A stretch of DNA of 64,000 nucleotides from positions 4,030,001 through 4,094,000 of the forward strand of contig NZ_CP065044.1 in assembly GCF_015689195.1 (NCBI RefSeq). Direction: 5' to 3'. This stretch comes from Pectobacterium aroidearum. GTDB taxonomy: Bacteria > Pseudomonadota > Gammaproteobacteria > Enterobacterales > Enterobacteriaceae. Positions 38,970 to 49,404 of this stretch are shown in pieces. The notes under the pieces are model-generated. The model did no database searches. It saw nothing but the letters and a program-made list of their open reading frames with translations, and was not told where the DNA came from. The position numbers and the translations under genes were made by a program. How positions within the stretch are numbered: position 1 is the first letter of the stretch; every line of letters begins with the position of its first letter.

Positions 38970-40406
38970 ATGACCAACAATAATAAGCTGAGCGTTGCGG
39001 AGAAAATCGGCTTTGGCATGGGCGATGCCGCCTGTGGCATCGTCTATTCTTCCGTAACCATGTTTCTTACCTACTTTTATACGGATATCTATGGCATTTC
39101 CGCCGCTGCGGTAGGGGTTATGTTTCTGGTGACGCGCGTGCTGGACGCCATCGTTGATCCTCTGATTGGCATCATTGCCGACCGCACTAAAACCCGCTGG
39201 GGGCATTTCCGCCCGTGGCTGGTCTGGTTTGCCGTCCCCTACGCCGTGATTGCCGTACTGGCCTACACTACGCCGGAACTGAACGGCACGGGTAAACTGG
39301 TTTACGCCTACATTACCTACACGCTGCTGATGCTGTTCTACACCTTTATCAACATCCCTTACTGTTCGCTCGGCGGTGTCATCACCAGCGATGAAAAGGA
39401 CAGGATTTCCGCACAGTCTTACCGCTTTACCATCTCTTCAATGGCTGGGCTACTCGTATCGGTCGGCACGCTGTGGCTGGTCGACTGGATTGGCGGTACC
39501 AATAAGCAATTGGGCTATCAGGGCACGATGATGATCATGGGCTGCCTGGCCGTCGTGATGCTGTTTTTTTGCTTTTTCACCACTCAGGAACGCATCAATC
39601 CTGCGGTGGATAAAAATCAGAACGTCTGGGACGATGTCAGAAACCTGCTGAGCAACGATCAGTGGCGCATCGTAGCTATTATTACGTTCTTTTCCAGCAT
39701 GGCAGGTGTCATGCGCGGTGCGGCGACGCTGTATTACGCAACCTACCTGATGGTAGGGCCAGAGCAAGGCAGCGCCGCCGGAACGGCAATGAAATCAGCC
39801 TTTATTACCACCAGCGTCGTCGGCACCATTATTGGTGCAATGATGGCGGGCTACTTTGGCAAGCGATTCAGCAGCATAAGCCTGTTCAAGAACATTAACC
39901 TGCTGCTGGTGTTTGTCGGCGTCATCCTGTTTATGGTGCCGCCACAGTGGCTGGCGGTCGTCTTCCCGCTCTACTTTTTGATCGGCTTCTTCCACCAAAT
40001 GTATCAACCGTTCAAATGGAACATGATGGCGAATGCCGCCGATTACGGCGAATGGAAAACAGGCCGTCGCATCACTGGTCTGTCATTCTCCGGCAACCTG
40101 TTCGCACTGAAACTGGGTATGGCGGTTGCAGGTGCGCTGGTCGGCTTTTCACTCGGCTGGTTTGGTTATGTTGCAGGTTCCCCCACACAAACACCGCTCG
40201 CCACTGCTGGTATTATCGGCCTGCTGAGCATCGGGCCCTCGCTCTCCTATCTGGTTCTGTATTGGCTGGTTCGCTTTTACAAGCTGGACGATAAGACGAT
40301 GGAAAACATTCAGGCTGATTTGGCAAAACGTCACAGCACATCTGACCGCGCGCCGGAAAGCGAGCTTCCTGTCGATCAAGGCCTGACGCCAAAAGGGGCA
40401 GCCTGA
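38970..40406 (+). CDS. GPH-family glycoside:cation symporter (xyloside type)
   Basis: This 478-aa, 12-helix transporter is related to E. coli YagG/YicJ and XynP. ATG 38970 has GGAG 6 bases upstream; an upstream TTG frame is rejected. Motifs: EKIGFGMGDAACGIVYSS, DAIVDPLIGIIADRTKTRWGHFRPWL, NIPYCSLGGVITSDEKDR. It lies 52 bp upstream of a GH43 glycosidase gene, so it most likely imports a short xylo- or arabino-oligosaccharide by Na+ or H+ symport. Confidence 0.87.
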   Translation: MTNNNKLSVAEKIGFGMGDAACGIVYSSVTMFLTYFYTDIYGISAAAVGVMFLVTRVLDAIVDPLIGIIADRTKTRWGHFRPWLVWFAVPYAVIAVLAYTTPELNGTGKLVYAYITYTLLMLFYTFINIPYCSLGGVITSDEKDRISAQSYRFTISSMAGLLVSVGTLWLVDWIGGTNKQLGYQGTMMIMGCLAVVMLFFCFFTTQERINPAVDKNQNVWDDVRNLLSNDQWRIVAIITFFSSMAGVMRGAATLYYATYLMVGPEQGSAAGTAMKSAFITTSVVGTIIGAMMAGYFGKRFSSISLFKNINLLLVFVGVILFMVPPQWLAVVFPLYFLIGFFHQMYQPFKWNMMANAADYGEWKTGRRITGLSFSGNLFALKLGMAVAGALVGFSLGWFGYVAGSPTQTPLATAGIIGLLSIGPSLSYLVLYWLVRFYKLDDKTMENIQADLAKRHSTSDRAPESELPVDQGLTPKGAA

Positions 40407-40458
40407 TCGCAAGACCTGCGGGTAGCACGCTACCCGCCTTTACTCTCAGGACGATGAC

Positions 40459-42027
40459 ATGAGTACAGCACATTCTCCCTGGAACCCAGATTTGGGCGAC
40501 GGACGTTATAAGAATCCGATTTTATGCGCCGACTATTCCGATCCTGACATCGTGCGCGTAGGTGACGACTTTTACATGGTGTCGTCTAGCTTTAACCACA
40601 TGCCCGCGCTACCGATCCTGCATTCTCAGGATCTGGTGAATTGGACGCTGATCAACCACGTATTCAGCCGATTCGATCTGCCAGAATACGAACACTTTCA
40701 GCCTGGAAAAGGCGTGTGGGCGCCCAGCATTCGCTATCATGCCGGAAAATTCTGGGTGTTTTTCAGCACGCCCGACGATGGGATCTTTATGTCACAGGCT
40801 GACGATCCCAAAGGCGAATGGAGCAAACCGCACTGTCTGAAACAGGCGAAAGGCTGGATCGACCCCTGCCCGTTCTGGGATGACGACGGCACCGCCTGGT
40901 TAATCCACGCTTTCGCCTTCAGCCGCAGCGGTAAGAAGCACCTGCTGCAACTGTGCAAGATGGCAGAAGATGGTCGTTCCCTGCTTGATGAAGGGAGGAT
41001 CGTTGTCGATGGACGGGCAACACAGCCAACCATAGAAGGGCCAAAGCTGTATAAGCGCAACGGCTGGTATTACATTTTCGCCCCAGCAGGTGGTGTTCCA
41101 ACCGGCTGGCAAACCGTGCTGCGTGCACGCTCGCTGGAGGGGCCGTGGCAGAGCCGGATCGTACTGCATCAGGGAAGCACATCGGTTAATGGCCCGCATC
41201 AGGGCGGCTGGGTCGAATTAGATAACGGTGAAAGCTGGTTTGTACATTTTCAGGATCGCCATGCCTATGGTCGAGTCGTTCATCTACAGCCAATGCGCTG
41301 GAAGGATGATTGGCCGCTGATCGGCGAACAGCACAATGCGCAGGGGTTAGGGCAACCCGTGCTGGAAGCAACCAAACCTTGTGTTAATACCCCTATTGTC
41401 ATGCAACAGCCATCAACCTCCGACGATTTCTCTTCGGCTACGCTGGGACGACAGTGGCAATGGCAAGCAAACCCTGACGAGCGCTGGCTGGCGCTAACCC
41501 ATCCGGGGCTTCAACTGTTCTGTCAGCCCATGCCTACCCGCGCAGGTGAACCTTCCTGGTATGACGTACCTAATTTGCTGATGCAAAAATTTCCGGCCGA
41601 GGAATTTGAGTTCACCACGCAGCTAACACCCGTTCTGGAACAGGAGGGGGATCGCTGTGGCCTGATGATTTATGGCGAGCGTTTCGCTTTCCTCGGCATA
41701 GAGAAAGGCGCGGAAGGTCTTGAATTGGTCACCGGATTCGGCTGGATGAGTGATGCGCAGCAGTTGGAGCAACATCAAAGGCGTCTGGCAGTGCTGCCCG
41801 AACAGCAGAACATTACCCTACGCGTCACCGTACGGCAGAACGCTATTTGCCAGTTCTCCTGGCAGGTCGATAACGGGGAATATAGTGTGTTGGATGATAG
41901 CTTCGCCGCAGGTCCGGGCAAGTGGGTAGGCGCTAAAGTAGGACTATACGCGCTGACGACGGCATCAGGAAACAGCGGGGGTCATGCTCGGGTTAAAGAG
42001 GTGAACGTTACCGCTATCGAACAATAG
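40459..42027 (+). CDS. GH43 glycosidase (beta-xylosidase/arabinofuranosidase type)
   Basis: This 522-aa cytoplasmic enzyme has no signal peptide. An N-terminal five-bladed propeller (about 15-310) carries the GH43 catalytic acids: base Asp in YSDPDIVRVGDDFYM, pKa-tuning Asp in GWIDPCPFWDDDG, and acid Glu in PTIEGPKLYKR. A C-terminal beta-sandwich (about 330-520) is typical of bacterial beta-xylosidases. It would cleave the oligosaccharide brought in by the symporter gene upstream. Xylosidase versus arabinofuranosidase activity cannot be settled from sequence. Confidence 0.87.
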   Translation: MSTAHSPWNPDLGDGRYKNPILCADYSDPDIVRVGDDFYMVSSSFNHMPALPILHSQDLVNWTLINHVFSRFDLPEYEHFQPGKGVWAPSIRYHAGKFWVFFSTPDDGIFMSQADDPKGEWSKPHCLKQAKGWIDPCPFWDDDGTAWLIHAFAFSRSGKKHLLQLCKMAEDGRSLLDEGRIVVDGRATQPTIEGPKLYKRNGWYYIFAPAGGVPTGWQTVLRARSLEGPWQSRIVLHQGSTSVNGPHQGGWVELDNGESWFVHFQDRHAYGRVVHLQPMRWKDDWPLIGEQHNAQGLGQPVLEATKPCVNTPIVMQQPSTSDDFSSATLGRQWQWQANPDERWLALTHPGLQLFCQPMPTRAGEPSWYDVPNLLMQKFPAEEFEFTTQLTPVLEQEGDRCGLMIYGERFAFLGIEKGAEGLELVTGFGWMSDAQQLEQHQRRLAVLPEQQNITLRVTVRQNAICQFSWQVDNGEYSVLDDSFAAGPGKWVGAKVGLYALTTASGNSGGHARVKEVNVTAIEQ

Positions 42028-42105
42028 CCCGATAGCGGCTATAGGAAAATCACGGGTCTGGCTGTCTGAGCTTAAGTACCGTTCTGGTAACACATTGCTC
42101 CGGTA

Positions 42106-42531
42106 TTACACGCCGAGAGCATCAGCAGCCTGCTCGCTTTCCACTTTGGAAAAGTGCGCGTAGGTCAGTGCATCGAGTAGCGCTACGCGATCGATCGTCG
42201 GATAAATCTCCGGGCTCTGCAAAAGCTGGCCGACGTCCTGAACACTCAGTTGGGGATAGATGGCGTGTAATGCAACAGCGATGTCGCGTGCGGCATAGCC
42301 CAATTTATGTAAAATCACCGCAACCTGATGGTGTGTTATCACATCCTGATAAACGGTATAAAGCACATCAGCAATTAATGTCGACGTCAAAACCGAAATA
42401 CGGGACACATCCCCCGCACGTCCACCCAATGCCTGAAGAATATGATCGACAGCCTGTTCCGGCGTTTTTCCCTGCGCCTGTTGTGAAGCCAGTACGGAAA
42501 CCAATTTATTTTTTATTTCATCATTTGCCAT
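42106..42531 (-). CDS. Hypothetical helical protein beside nifJ
   Basis: This 141-aa protein is not recognised. It is soluble and almost wholly alpha-helical in appearance, with repeated hydrophobic heptad-like segments (LVSVLASQQAQGKTPEQAVDH, VAVILHKLGYAARDIAVALHA, VQDVGQLLQSPEI) and no Cys. The pattern of two short amphipathic repeats suggests a small repeat or adaptor fold. It lies between GH43 (convergent) and nifJ (divergent, 386 bp away). The Shine-Dalgarno sequence is modest (GGAA). Confidence 0.6.
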   Translation of the reverse strand: MANDEIKNKLVSVLASQQAQGKTPEQAVDHILQALGGRAGDVSRISVLTSTLIADVLYTVYQDVITHHQVAVILHKLGYAARDIAVALHAIYPQLSVQDVGQLLQSPEIYPTIDRVALLDALTYAHFSKVESEQAADALGV

Positions 42532-42917
42532 CGTTCGGTTCCTTCATACATTCATTACAGATGTTATTTTAGTATAAGCACGCTACCTGTCATGGCAGTA
42601 ATGAGCAAACAAAATCATACGCTGATACTCTTGAATAGGTACAAAAAGACATCAACTCGCTCTGAGGTGTATAATAACGACCATCTTTAGGAAACGCGGA
42701 TTCTCCCCCATAATGCAAGCAATACACATGCAGTTTGAAGTATGACGGGGATAAAACACAGTTTGATACAACTCCGCATACATCGTTCCACCCTCTTTTT
42801 TCCTGAAATGCGATAATCCCCCGATAAAAATCGTATTTTCGTTTATGCCCAGTCATTTTCATCGCCCGAAAAGACCATGTAAAATTAAGGGCTTAGTGAG
42901 CAAGAAGGCTATAAGTC
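42532..42917. other. Divergent promoter region between the hypothetical gene and nifJ
   Basis: This 386-bp region contains one 90-codon minus-strand frame with poor coding character, rejected here. No recognisable operator was seen. Confidence 0.4.
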
Positions 42918-45900
42918 ATGATCACCACCGACGCTAATAACGCAGTCGCCTCTGTGGCCTGGCGAACCAATGAAGTCATCGCCATTTACCCTATCACTCC
43001 CAGTTCCAGCATGGCTGAACAGGCAGCTGCCTGGTCGAGCGACGGCGGGCTGAATATATGGGGAGATACGCCCCGCGTTGTGGAAATGCAATCCGAAGGT
43101 GGCGCGATCGCTACCGTCCACGGCGCATTGCAGACGGGTACACTCGCAACCACATTTACCTCATCGCAGGGTCTGCTGCTGATGATCCCCACGCTGTATA
43201 AGCTGGCCGGTGAGCTAACTCCGTTTGTCCTGCATGTTGCGGCCCGTACGGTTGCGACGCATGCGCTTTCCATTTTTTGCGATCATTCTGACGTCATGGC
43301 CGTGCGCCAGACGGGCTGCGCCATGCTGTGTGCCAGTAATGTCCAGGAAGCGCAGGACTTTGCGTTGATTTCACAAATCGCCAGTCTGAACAGCCGTCTG
43401 CCGTTTATCCACTTCTTTGACGGTTTCCGCACCTCGCACGAAATCAATAAGATTGAGCCACTGGGCGATGAGGTGATCCGCCAGCTTCTGCCACAGCAGG
43501 CCATTGATGCACACCGTGAGCGAGCACTTACACCGGAACGTCCGGTGATTCGTGGTACCGCTTCTAACCCAGATACCTTCTTCCAGGCGCGCGAAGCAAC
43601 CAACCGCTGGTACGACGCGGGTTATGAGCACGTTGAGCAGGCGATGAACGATTTTGCCGCCGCGACAGGACGCCAGTATCAGCCGTTTGAATACTACGGG
43701 CACCCTGAGGCGACTAAAATCGTCGTCCTGATGGGCTCCGGCGTTGGCACCTGTGAAGAGGTGGTCGATACGCTATTGATGCGCGGTGAGAAAGTCGGCG
43801 TGGTGAAAATTCGCCTGTACCGTCCATTCTCTGCCAAACATCTGCTGGCCGTGATTCCGCAAACGGCGAAGAGCATCGCAGTGCTGGACCGCACTAAAGA
43901 GCCGGGAGCGCTGGCAGAACCGCTGTATCTCGATGTGATGACCGCGCTGGCCGAGGCGTTCTCCGCAGGTGAGCGTTCACTTATGCCGCGTGTGATTGGC
44001 GGGCGTTATGGGCTATCTTCCAAAGAATTTACCCCACAGTGCGTACAGGCGATCTTTAATGAGTTAGCACTTGCCAACCCACGGCCGCGCTTCACCGTGG
44101 GTATTTATGACGATGTCACCAATCTGTCTCTGCCTCTGCCGGAACAGCATTTTCCTGGTAATGCATCGCTCGAAGCCCTGTTCTACGGTCTGGGCAGTGA
44201 CGGCACCGTTTCTGCAACCAAGAATGCGATAAAAATCGTCGGCGAAACGACGCCGATGTTTGTGCAGGGCTACTTTGTCTATGACTCGAAGAAAGCTGGT
44301 AGCCTGACCGTTTCCCATATGCGTGTAGGCCCACACCCGATCAACTCAGCCTACCTGATCGATCAGGCGGATTTCGTCGCCTGTCATCAGTGGCAGTTTA
44401 TCGACAAATACAGCATGGTCGAACGGTTGAAGCCCGGCGGTGTTTTCCTGATCAACTCGCCGTATAGCAGCGACGATTTGTGGCACCGTTTACCACAGGA
44501 AGTGCAAGCAGAGCTGAATCAGCGCAACGCCCGTGTGTACTGCATCAACGCCGCCAAGATTGCCCGCGAATGCCATCTGGGGGCGCGCATCAACACCGTC
44601 ATGCAGATGGCGTTCTTCCATCTGTCACAGATTCTGCCAGCCGATGTGGCAGTAGAAAAACTGCGTACCGCTATCGCCAAAAGCTACGGCAGTAAAGGTC
44701 AGGAACTGGTTGAGCGCAACTGGCAGGCGCTGAGCGCCACATTGGAGGCGCTGGCAGAAGTGCAATTGGAAGCCGTCAACCCAGACAGCCCGCAGCGCCC
44801 GCCAGTGGTTTCCGACGCCGCGCCCGATTTCGTCAAGACCGTCACGGCCGCTATGCTGGCGGGTCTGGGGGATACGCTCCCTGTATCAGCCCTGCCGCCC
44901 GATGGCACCTGGCCGACTGGCACGACCAAGTGGGAAAAACGCAATATCGCGGAAGAGATTCCGCTGTGGCAACCTCAGCTTTGTACGCAGTGTAATCACT
45001 GTGTCGCCGCCTGTCCGCACTCGGCTATCCGCGCCAAAGTCGTCCAGCCTGACGCGATGGAAAATGCGCCCGCTTCACTGCAATCTCTAGATGTGAAAGC
45101 ACGCGACATGCGCGGCCAGAAATATGTGTTGCAGGTTGCTCCGGAAGACTGCACCGGCTGTAACCTGTGCGTGGAGGTCTGTCCGGCCAAAGACCGCCAG
45201 AATCCAGAAATCAAAGCCATCAATATGGAATCCCGTCTGGATAACCTGACGGCAGAAAAAGAGAACTTCGATTTCTTCTTGCAACTGCCGGAAATCGACA
45301 AATCCACGCTGGAACGTATTGATATCCGTACTTCTCAGCTAATTTCACCGCTGTTCGAGTACTCCGGCGCTTGTTCCGGCTGTGGCGAAACACCGTACAT
45401 CAAGCTGCTCACTCAACTCTATGGCGATCGTCTGCTGGTCGCGAATGCGACGGGCTGTTCATCGATTTATGGCGGTAACCTGCCTACTACGCCGTGGACT
45501 ACCGATGCCAACGGCCGCGGACCAGCCTGGGCTAACTCACTGTTCGAGGATAATGCCGAATTCGGTCTGGGCTTCCGCCTGAGCGTCGATCAGCACCGTC
45601 AGCGCGCCGTGCGCCTGCTCAACAAGCTGGCTCCGCAACTGCCGCCGGATCTGGTGAACGCATTGCAGGAAGAGTCCATCGCGCCCGATCTGCGCCGTCA
45701 GCAGATTGAACAACTGCGTGGGCTGCTGTCAGCCATCAATGACACCGACGCCAACGTGCTGGCGAGTGAAGCCGATCACTTTGTCGATAAATCTATCTGG
45801 CTCATCGGCGGCGATGGCTGGGCGTACGATATCGGCTATGGCGGTCTGGATCACGTCATGAGCTTGAGCGAAAACGTCAACGTACTGGTTCTGGACACTC

Positions 45901-46451
45901 AGTGTTACTCCAACACTGGTGGTCAACAGTCCAAGGCGACGCCTCTGGGCGCAGTGACCAAGTTTGGCGAGAAAGGCAAACGCAAAGCACGTAAGGATCT
46001 CGGCATCAACGTCATGATGTACGGCCACGTGTATGTCGCGCAAATCTCACTGGGCGCACAGCTGAACCAGACGGTCAAAGCGATTCAGGAAGCAGAAGCC
46101 TGGCCGGGCCCGTCGCTGATTATTGCGTACAGCCCGTGCGAAGAGCACGGCTACGATCTGGCATTCAGCCACGACCAGATGCGCCAATTGACGGCAACGG
46201 GCTTCTGGCCGCTCTACCGCTTCGACCCACGTCGTGCCGAAGAAGGGAAAGCCGCGCTGGTTACCGATTCTCGTCCGCCATCAAGCAGCCTGAGTGAAAC
46301 GCTGCTGAAAGAGCAACGCTTCCGCCGCCTGAATAGCATGATGCCGGAAGAAACCGCGCAGCTCTATGAAGAAGCAGAACTGGATCTGCGTCGCCGCTTT
46401 GACTTCCTGACCATGATGGCCGGTAAGGCAGAGAAAAACCCGCAGGAATAA
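42918..46451 (+). CDS. nifJ: Pyruvate:flavodoxin/ferredoxin oxidoreductase
   Basis: This 1177-aa single-chain PFOR, near-identical in layout to E. coli YdbK, oxidises pyruvate with CoA to acetyl-CoA, CO2 and reduced flavodoxin or ferredoxin. Domains in order: N-terminal domain (EVIAIYPITPSSSMAE), domain II, a two-cluster ferredoxin domain (CTQCNHCVAACP and CTGCNLCVEVCP, about residues 690-755), and a C-terminal TPP domain with GACSGCGETPYIK and GGDGWAYDIGYGGLDH, plus a late cluster Cys (CYSNTGGQ). It has its own terminator. It needs anaerobic or low-potential electron carriers; in E. coli the homologue is linked to redox stress. Confidence 0.97.
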   Translation: MITTDANNAVASVAWRTNEVIAIYPITPSSSMAEQAAAWSSDGGLNIWGDTPRVVEMQSEGGAIATVHGALQTGTLATTFTSSQGLLLMIPTLYKLAGELTPFVLHVAARTVATHALSIFCDHSDVMAVRQTGCAMLCASNVQEAQDFALISQIASLNSRLPFIHFFDGFRTSHEINKIEPLGDEVIRQLLPQQAIDAHRERALTPERPVIRGTASNPDTFFQAREATNRWYDAGYEHVEQAMNDFAAATGRQYQPFEYYGHPEATKIVVLMGSGVGTCEEVVDTLLMRGEKVGVVKIRLYRPFSAKHLLAVIPQTAKSIAVLDRTKEPGALAEPLYLDVMTALAEAFSAGERSLMPRVIGGRYGLSSKEFTPQCVQAIFNELALANPRPRFTVGIYDDVTNLSLPLPEQHFPGNASLEALFYGLGSDGTVSATKNAIKIVGETTPMFVQGYFVYDSKKAGSLTVSHMRVGPHPINSAYLIDQADFVACHQWQFIDKYSMVERLKPGGVFLINSPYSSDDLWHRLPQEVQAELNQRNARVYCINAAKIARECHLGARINTVMQMAFFHLSQILPADVAVEKLRTAIAKSYGSKGQELVERNWQALSATLEALAEVQLEAVNPDSPQRPPVVSDAAPDFVKTVTAAMLAGLGDTLPVSALPPDGTWPTGTTKWEKRNIAEEIPLWQPQLCTQCNHCVAACPHSAIRAKVVQPDAMENAPASLQSLDVKARDMRGQKYVLQVAPEDCTGCNLCVEVCPAKDRQNPEIKAINMESRLDNLTAEKENFDFFLQLPEIDKSTLERIDIRTSQLISPLFEYSGACSGCGETPYIKLLTQLYGDRLLVANATGCSSIYGGNLPTTPWTTDANGRGPAWANSLFEDNAEFGLGFRLSVDQHRQRAVRLLNKLAPQLPPDLVNALQEESIAPDLRRQQIEQLRGLLSAINDTDANVLASEADHFVDKSIWLIGGDGWAYDIGYGGLDHVMSLSENVNVLVLDTQCYSNTGGQQSKATPLGAVTKFGEKGKRKARKDLGINVMMYGHVYVAQISLGAQLNQTVKAIQEAEAWPGPSLIIAYSPCEEHGYDLAFSHDQMRQLTATGFWPLYRFDPRRAEEGKAALVTDSRPPSSSLSETLLKEQRFRRLNSMMPEETAQLYEEAELDLRRRFDFLTMMAGKAEKNPQE

Positions 46452-46464
46452 CCCTTCCTCTTCC

Positions 46465-46490
46465 AAACCGGCTTCGGCCGGTTTTTTTAT
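46465..46490 (+). terminator. Rho-independent terminator of nifJ
   Basis: aaaccgg and ccggttt around a short ttcgg-type loop, followed by seven Ts, 14 bp after the nifJ stop. Confidence 0.92.
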
Positions 46491-46735
46491 ATCTGCTTTT
46501 TCCGGGCTCTTCCCTCCGTCTGTCGCGTTGCCACATTGCTATACAAATTCAGCAACAATTTCGTGCTCCACACCATCCCTATTCGTATGCAATACCGTAT
46601 ACGCGCCCAACGCTCATGGCACGGTTTGTCAGGCACGGTAAAGAGGGGCTGACAAGACGAAAGTTACCTTATACTTTATGAGATTATTCGCTCGTTACGG
46701 TATCAAACCGCTATCAAAGATGCAGAGGAAGAAAC

Positions 46736-47272
46736 ATGAAAGGAAAGTTCGCACCATCGCAAATTGCATTGCACTGGCTGGTTTTTCTGTTGCTCGTTGT
46801 GACCTATGCCACCATCGAACTACGCGGATTTGCTGAACGCGGTTCACTGCTGCGCACCGTGATGATCGTGACGCACTTTAGCTGTGGCGTCACCATACTG
46901 GTTCTTATGCTGGCACGTCTGTTCTTACGCCACCGGCATACCTCCCCCGCCATTACCCCACAGCCGCCACGTTGGCAAAGCGCGCTGGGATCCCTCACCC
47001 ACGCCGTTATTTACCTGCTATTTATCACGCTGCCAATACTGGGCGTTGCCTCACGCTATTACAATGGCCGGGACTGGATGCTTTTTGGTATCAGTATGCC
47101 AACAGCCGCGACGCCGAATTTCGATCTTGCTGAAACACTGATTGGCTGGCATGAAACGCTGGCGCCATTAGGCTACTGGCTCATTGCCGCGCATACCGCC
47201 GCCGCTCTGTTCCACCACTATGTCATGAAAGACAACACGCTACTGCGCATGATGCCAGCCAAGCGCGATTAA
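46736..47272 (+). CDS. cybB: Cytochrome b561 (CybB)
   Basis: This 178-aa, four-helix di-haem membrane protein has His ligands in helices I (QIALHWLVF), II (VTHFSCGV) and IV (AAHTAAALFHHYV), plus a conserved WHETLAPLGYW and DNTLLRMMP end, as in E. coli CybB. It oxidises quinol and passes electrons to superoxide. The Shine-Dalgarno is AGAGGAAG. The amidase gene follows after 21 bp. Confidence 0.93.
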   Translation: MKGKFAPSQIALHWLVFLLLVVTYATIELRGFAERGSLLRTVMIVTHFSCGVTILVLMLARLFLRHRHTSPAITPQPPRWQSALGSLTHAVIYLLFITLPILGVASRYYNGRDWMLFGISMPTAATPNFDLAETLIGWHETLAPLGYWLIAAHTAAALFHHYVMKDNTLLRMMPAKRD

Positions 47273-47293
47273 TCAGGCAACGAAGGAGCAAGC

Positions 47294-48091
47294 ATGAAAG
47301 TCGCACTGGGGCAATTCGCCGTTGACCGCGAGTGGCAACAAAACGCCACAACCATCGCTGAGTACATGTCAGCAGCACAACAAAACGGGGCTGACCTGCT
47401 GGTGCTGCCCGAAGGCGTGCTGGCGCGTGATATCACCAATCCCAATATGGTGCTCACCGCTGCTCAGCCGCTTGATGGCCCGTTTATTTCGCATCTGCTG
47501 GAAGCCAGTAAAGGCAACAACCTGACGACCATGCTGTGCGTGCATATCCCGAATGGCGAAGGGAAAGTCTGGAATACGCTGCTGGCGTTGCGTAACGGTG
47601 AGATCGTTGCTCAATACCGAAAACTGCACCTGTACGATGCGTTTTCCGTACAGGAATCGGAAAACGTACTGGCAGGCGAAGAGATTCCACCGCTCTTGAC
47701 CATCGCTGGGTTAAACGTCGGGCTGATGACCTGCTATGACATTCGCTTCCCTGAACTTGCTCGCCGTCTGGTGCTGGACGGCGCAGATGTACTCGTTCTC
47801 CCCTCTGCCTGGATTAAGGGGCCGCTGAAAGAGGCGCACTGGGAACTACTGGTGCGGGCCAGAGCTCTGGAAAACACCACTTATCTCGTCGCCGTTGGCG
47901 AATGCGGCGTCAAGAATATCGGCAACAGTATGGTGGTCGATCCTTTAGGCGTTGTTGTGGTTCAGGCACCGGAAACACCGGCTCTCATTTATGCCGACAT
48001 TGAACCGGAACGACTGGCCTATGCTCGTCAGATTCTCCCGGTACTCGCGAATCGACGCTTTCAAAAACCCACATTAGACGGGGAAAATTGA
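47294..48091 (+). CDS. Nitrilase-superfamily deaminated glutathione amidase (YbeM-like)
   Basis: This 265-aa carbon-nitrogen hydrolase has the Glu-Lys-Cys triad: LVLPEGVL (Glu near 40), YRKLHLYDAF (Lys near 113) and MTCYDIRFPEL (Cys near 149). It resembles E. coli YbeM, a repair amidase that removes the toxic deaminated form of glutathione. GAAGGAG lies upstream. It is probably cotranscribed with cybB, though a functional link is not obvious. Confidence 0.9.
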   Translation: MKVALGQFAVDREWQQNATTIAEYMSAAQQNGADLLVLPEGVLARDITNPNMVLTAAQPLDGPFISHLLEASKGNNLTTMLCVHIPNGEGKVWNTLLALRNGEIVAQYRKLHLYDAFSVQESENVLAGEEIPPLLTIAGLNVGLMTCYDIRFPELARRLVLDGADVLVLPSAWIKGPLKEAHWELLVRARALENTTYLVAVGECGVKNIGNSMVVDPLGVVVVQAPETPALIYADIEPERLAYARQILPVLANRRFQKPTLDGEN

Positions 48092-48138
48092 GTGGTGTTT
48101 CACTCTACGCCGTTTTATTTCTCATTCGTGCGCCAAAA

Positions 48139-48158
48139 AGTGTGATTAGTTACACATG
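48139..48158 (+). promoter_or_regulatory. CRP-like site upstream of the L,D-transpeptidase gene
   Basis: tgtga, six bases, acaca at 48141-48156 matches 9 of 10 core bases. A TATAAT-like box follows near 48187. Inference only. Confidence 0.35.
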
Positions 48159-48274
48159 TTGTTTCCCTCGGAGGCCGTTCTGCACATATAATGCGCATCC
48201 GGTCGCATCGCGACCTTAGCAGACCAGCCTCCTGATTCGGGGGGTGCATTTACCACTCAAATAAAGAAACGAAA

Positions 48275-49345
48275 ATGAGTATTCGCGCGATCTTTACTTT
48301 AGTTCTTGCTGCCGCCGCATTCAGCCAGGCCGCTTTTGCCGTTGTTTATCCTCTGCCTGCGGCGAACAGCCGACTGATAGGCGAGAATATCGAAATCACC
48401 GTACCGGAAGATAGCACGCAGCCGTTGGAACATTTTGCAGCACAGTTCCAAATGGGTCTGAGCAACATGATGGAAGCCAACCCGGATGCGGACGTTTATC
48501 TGCCTGTTCCCGGCAGCAAAATGGTGATTCCTCATCAGCTGATTCTGCCGGACGCACCGCGTGAAGGCATTGTCATCAACAGCGCAGAAATGCGTCTGTA
48601 CTACTATCCGAAAGGCTCCAAGACCGTAGTCGTTTTGCCAATCGGGATTGGTGAGTTAGGTAAAGATACGCCGATCAACTGGACGACGTCCGTTCAACGT
48701 AAGAAAGCAGGTCCAACCTGGACGCCAACCGCGAAAATGCATGCAGAATATGCGGCACGCGGTGAAACACTGCAAAAAGTTTTCCCGGCAGGCCCGGATA
48801 ACCCAATGGGGCTGTATGCGCTGTACATCGGTAACCTGTACGCGATCCACGGCACCAACGCCAACTTCGGTATTGGTCTGCGCGTGAGTCACGGCTGCGT
48901 TCGTCTGCGTGCCGATGATATTAAATATCTGTTCGACCACGTTCCAGTTGGTACACGAGTTCAGTTCATCAATGAGCCAGTAAAAGCCACCGTTGAGCCA
49001 GACGGTTCACGTTATGTTGAAGTTCACAATCCGCTGTCTCGCACGGTAGAAGAATTCCATTCTGATTCTCCGGCACCAATCAGCATGACGCCACAAGTGA
49101 GCAAAGTTCTGGCCGACGCCAGCGTGAACACTAGCGAAGTCGATCAGGCAATCCAGAGACGTTCTGGTATGCCGACCAAAATCAATGGTCTGATTGAACA
49201 AGCCACCCCGGCTATTCCGGTTGAATCTGCGGCGGCACCTGTCGCACCAGAAGCACAGCCGCAAGATAGCCTGAATGCGGAGCAAAATGCCGCACCGGTT
49301 GAATCACAGCCGACGACTACAGCGACCGACGCCAACCGTTCGTAA
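48275..49345 (+). CDS. L,D-transpeptidase (ErfK/YbiS/YcfS/YnhG family)
   Basis: This 356-aa periplasmic enzyme has a signal peptide (ending SQAAFA), an N-terminal LysM-like region (about 40-85), and a YkuD catalytic domain (about 95-235) with the active site [22 protein letters not shown] (His and Cys). The C-terminal 100 residues are low-complexity, rich in Ala, Pro, Glu and Gln. It links peptidoglycan to Braun lipoprotein, or makes 3-3 cross-links, depending on subfamily; the catalytic motif most resembles the Lpp-attaching ErfK/YbiS group. Confidence 0.92.
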   Translation: MSIRAIFTLVLAAAAFSQAAFAVVYPLPAANSRLIGENIEITVPEDSTQPLEHFAAQFQMGLSNMMEANPDADVYLPVPGSKMVIPHQLILPDAPREGIVINSAEMRLYYYPKGSKTVVVLPIGIGELGKDTPINWTTSVQRKKAGPTWTPTAKMHAEYAARGETLQKVFPAGPDNPMGLYALYIGNLYAIHGTNANFGIGLRVSHGCVRLRADDIKYLFDHVPVGTRVQFINEPVKATVEPDGSRYVEVHNPLSRTVEEFHSDSPAPISMTPQVSKVLADASVNTSEVDQAIQRRSGMPTKINGLIEQATPAIPVESAAAPVAPEAQPQDSLNAEQNAAPVESQPTTTATDANRS

Positions 49346-49404
49346 TCGCTATAACGCGTTGGACCCGTTCAGGTGTCCAACGCGTTTCTTTATTCCCCTA
49401 CCGT

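Noticed and set aside
42590-42862. 90-codon minus-strand frame upstream of nifJ
   Set aside because: No good Shine-Dalgarno, unusual composition with many Cys, Tyr and Ser, and no family resemblance.
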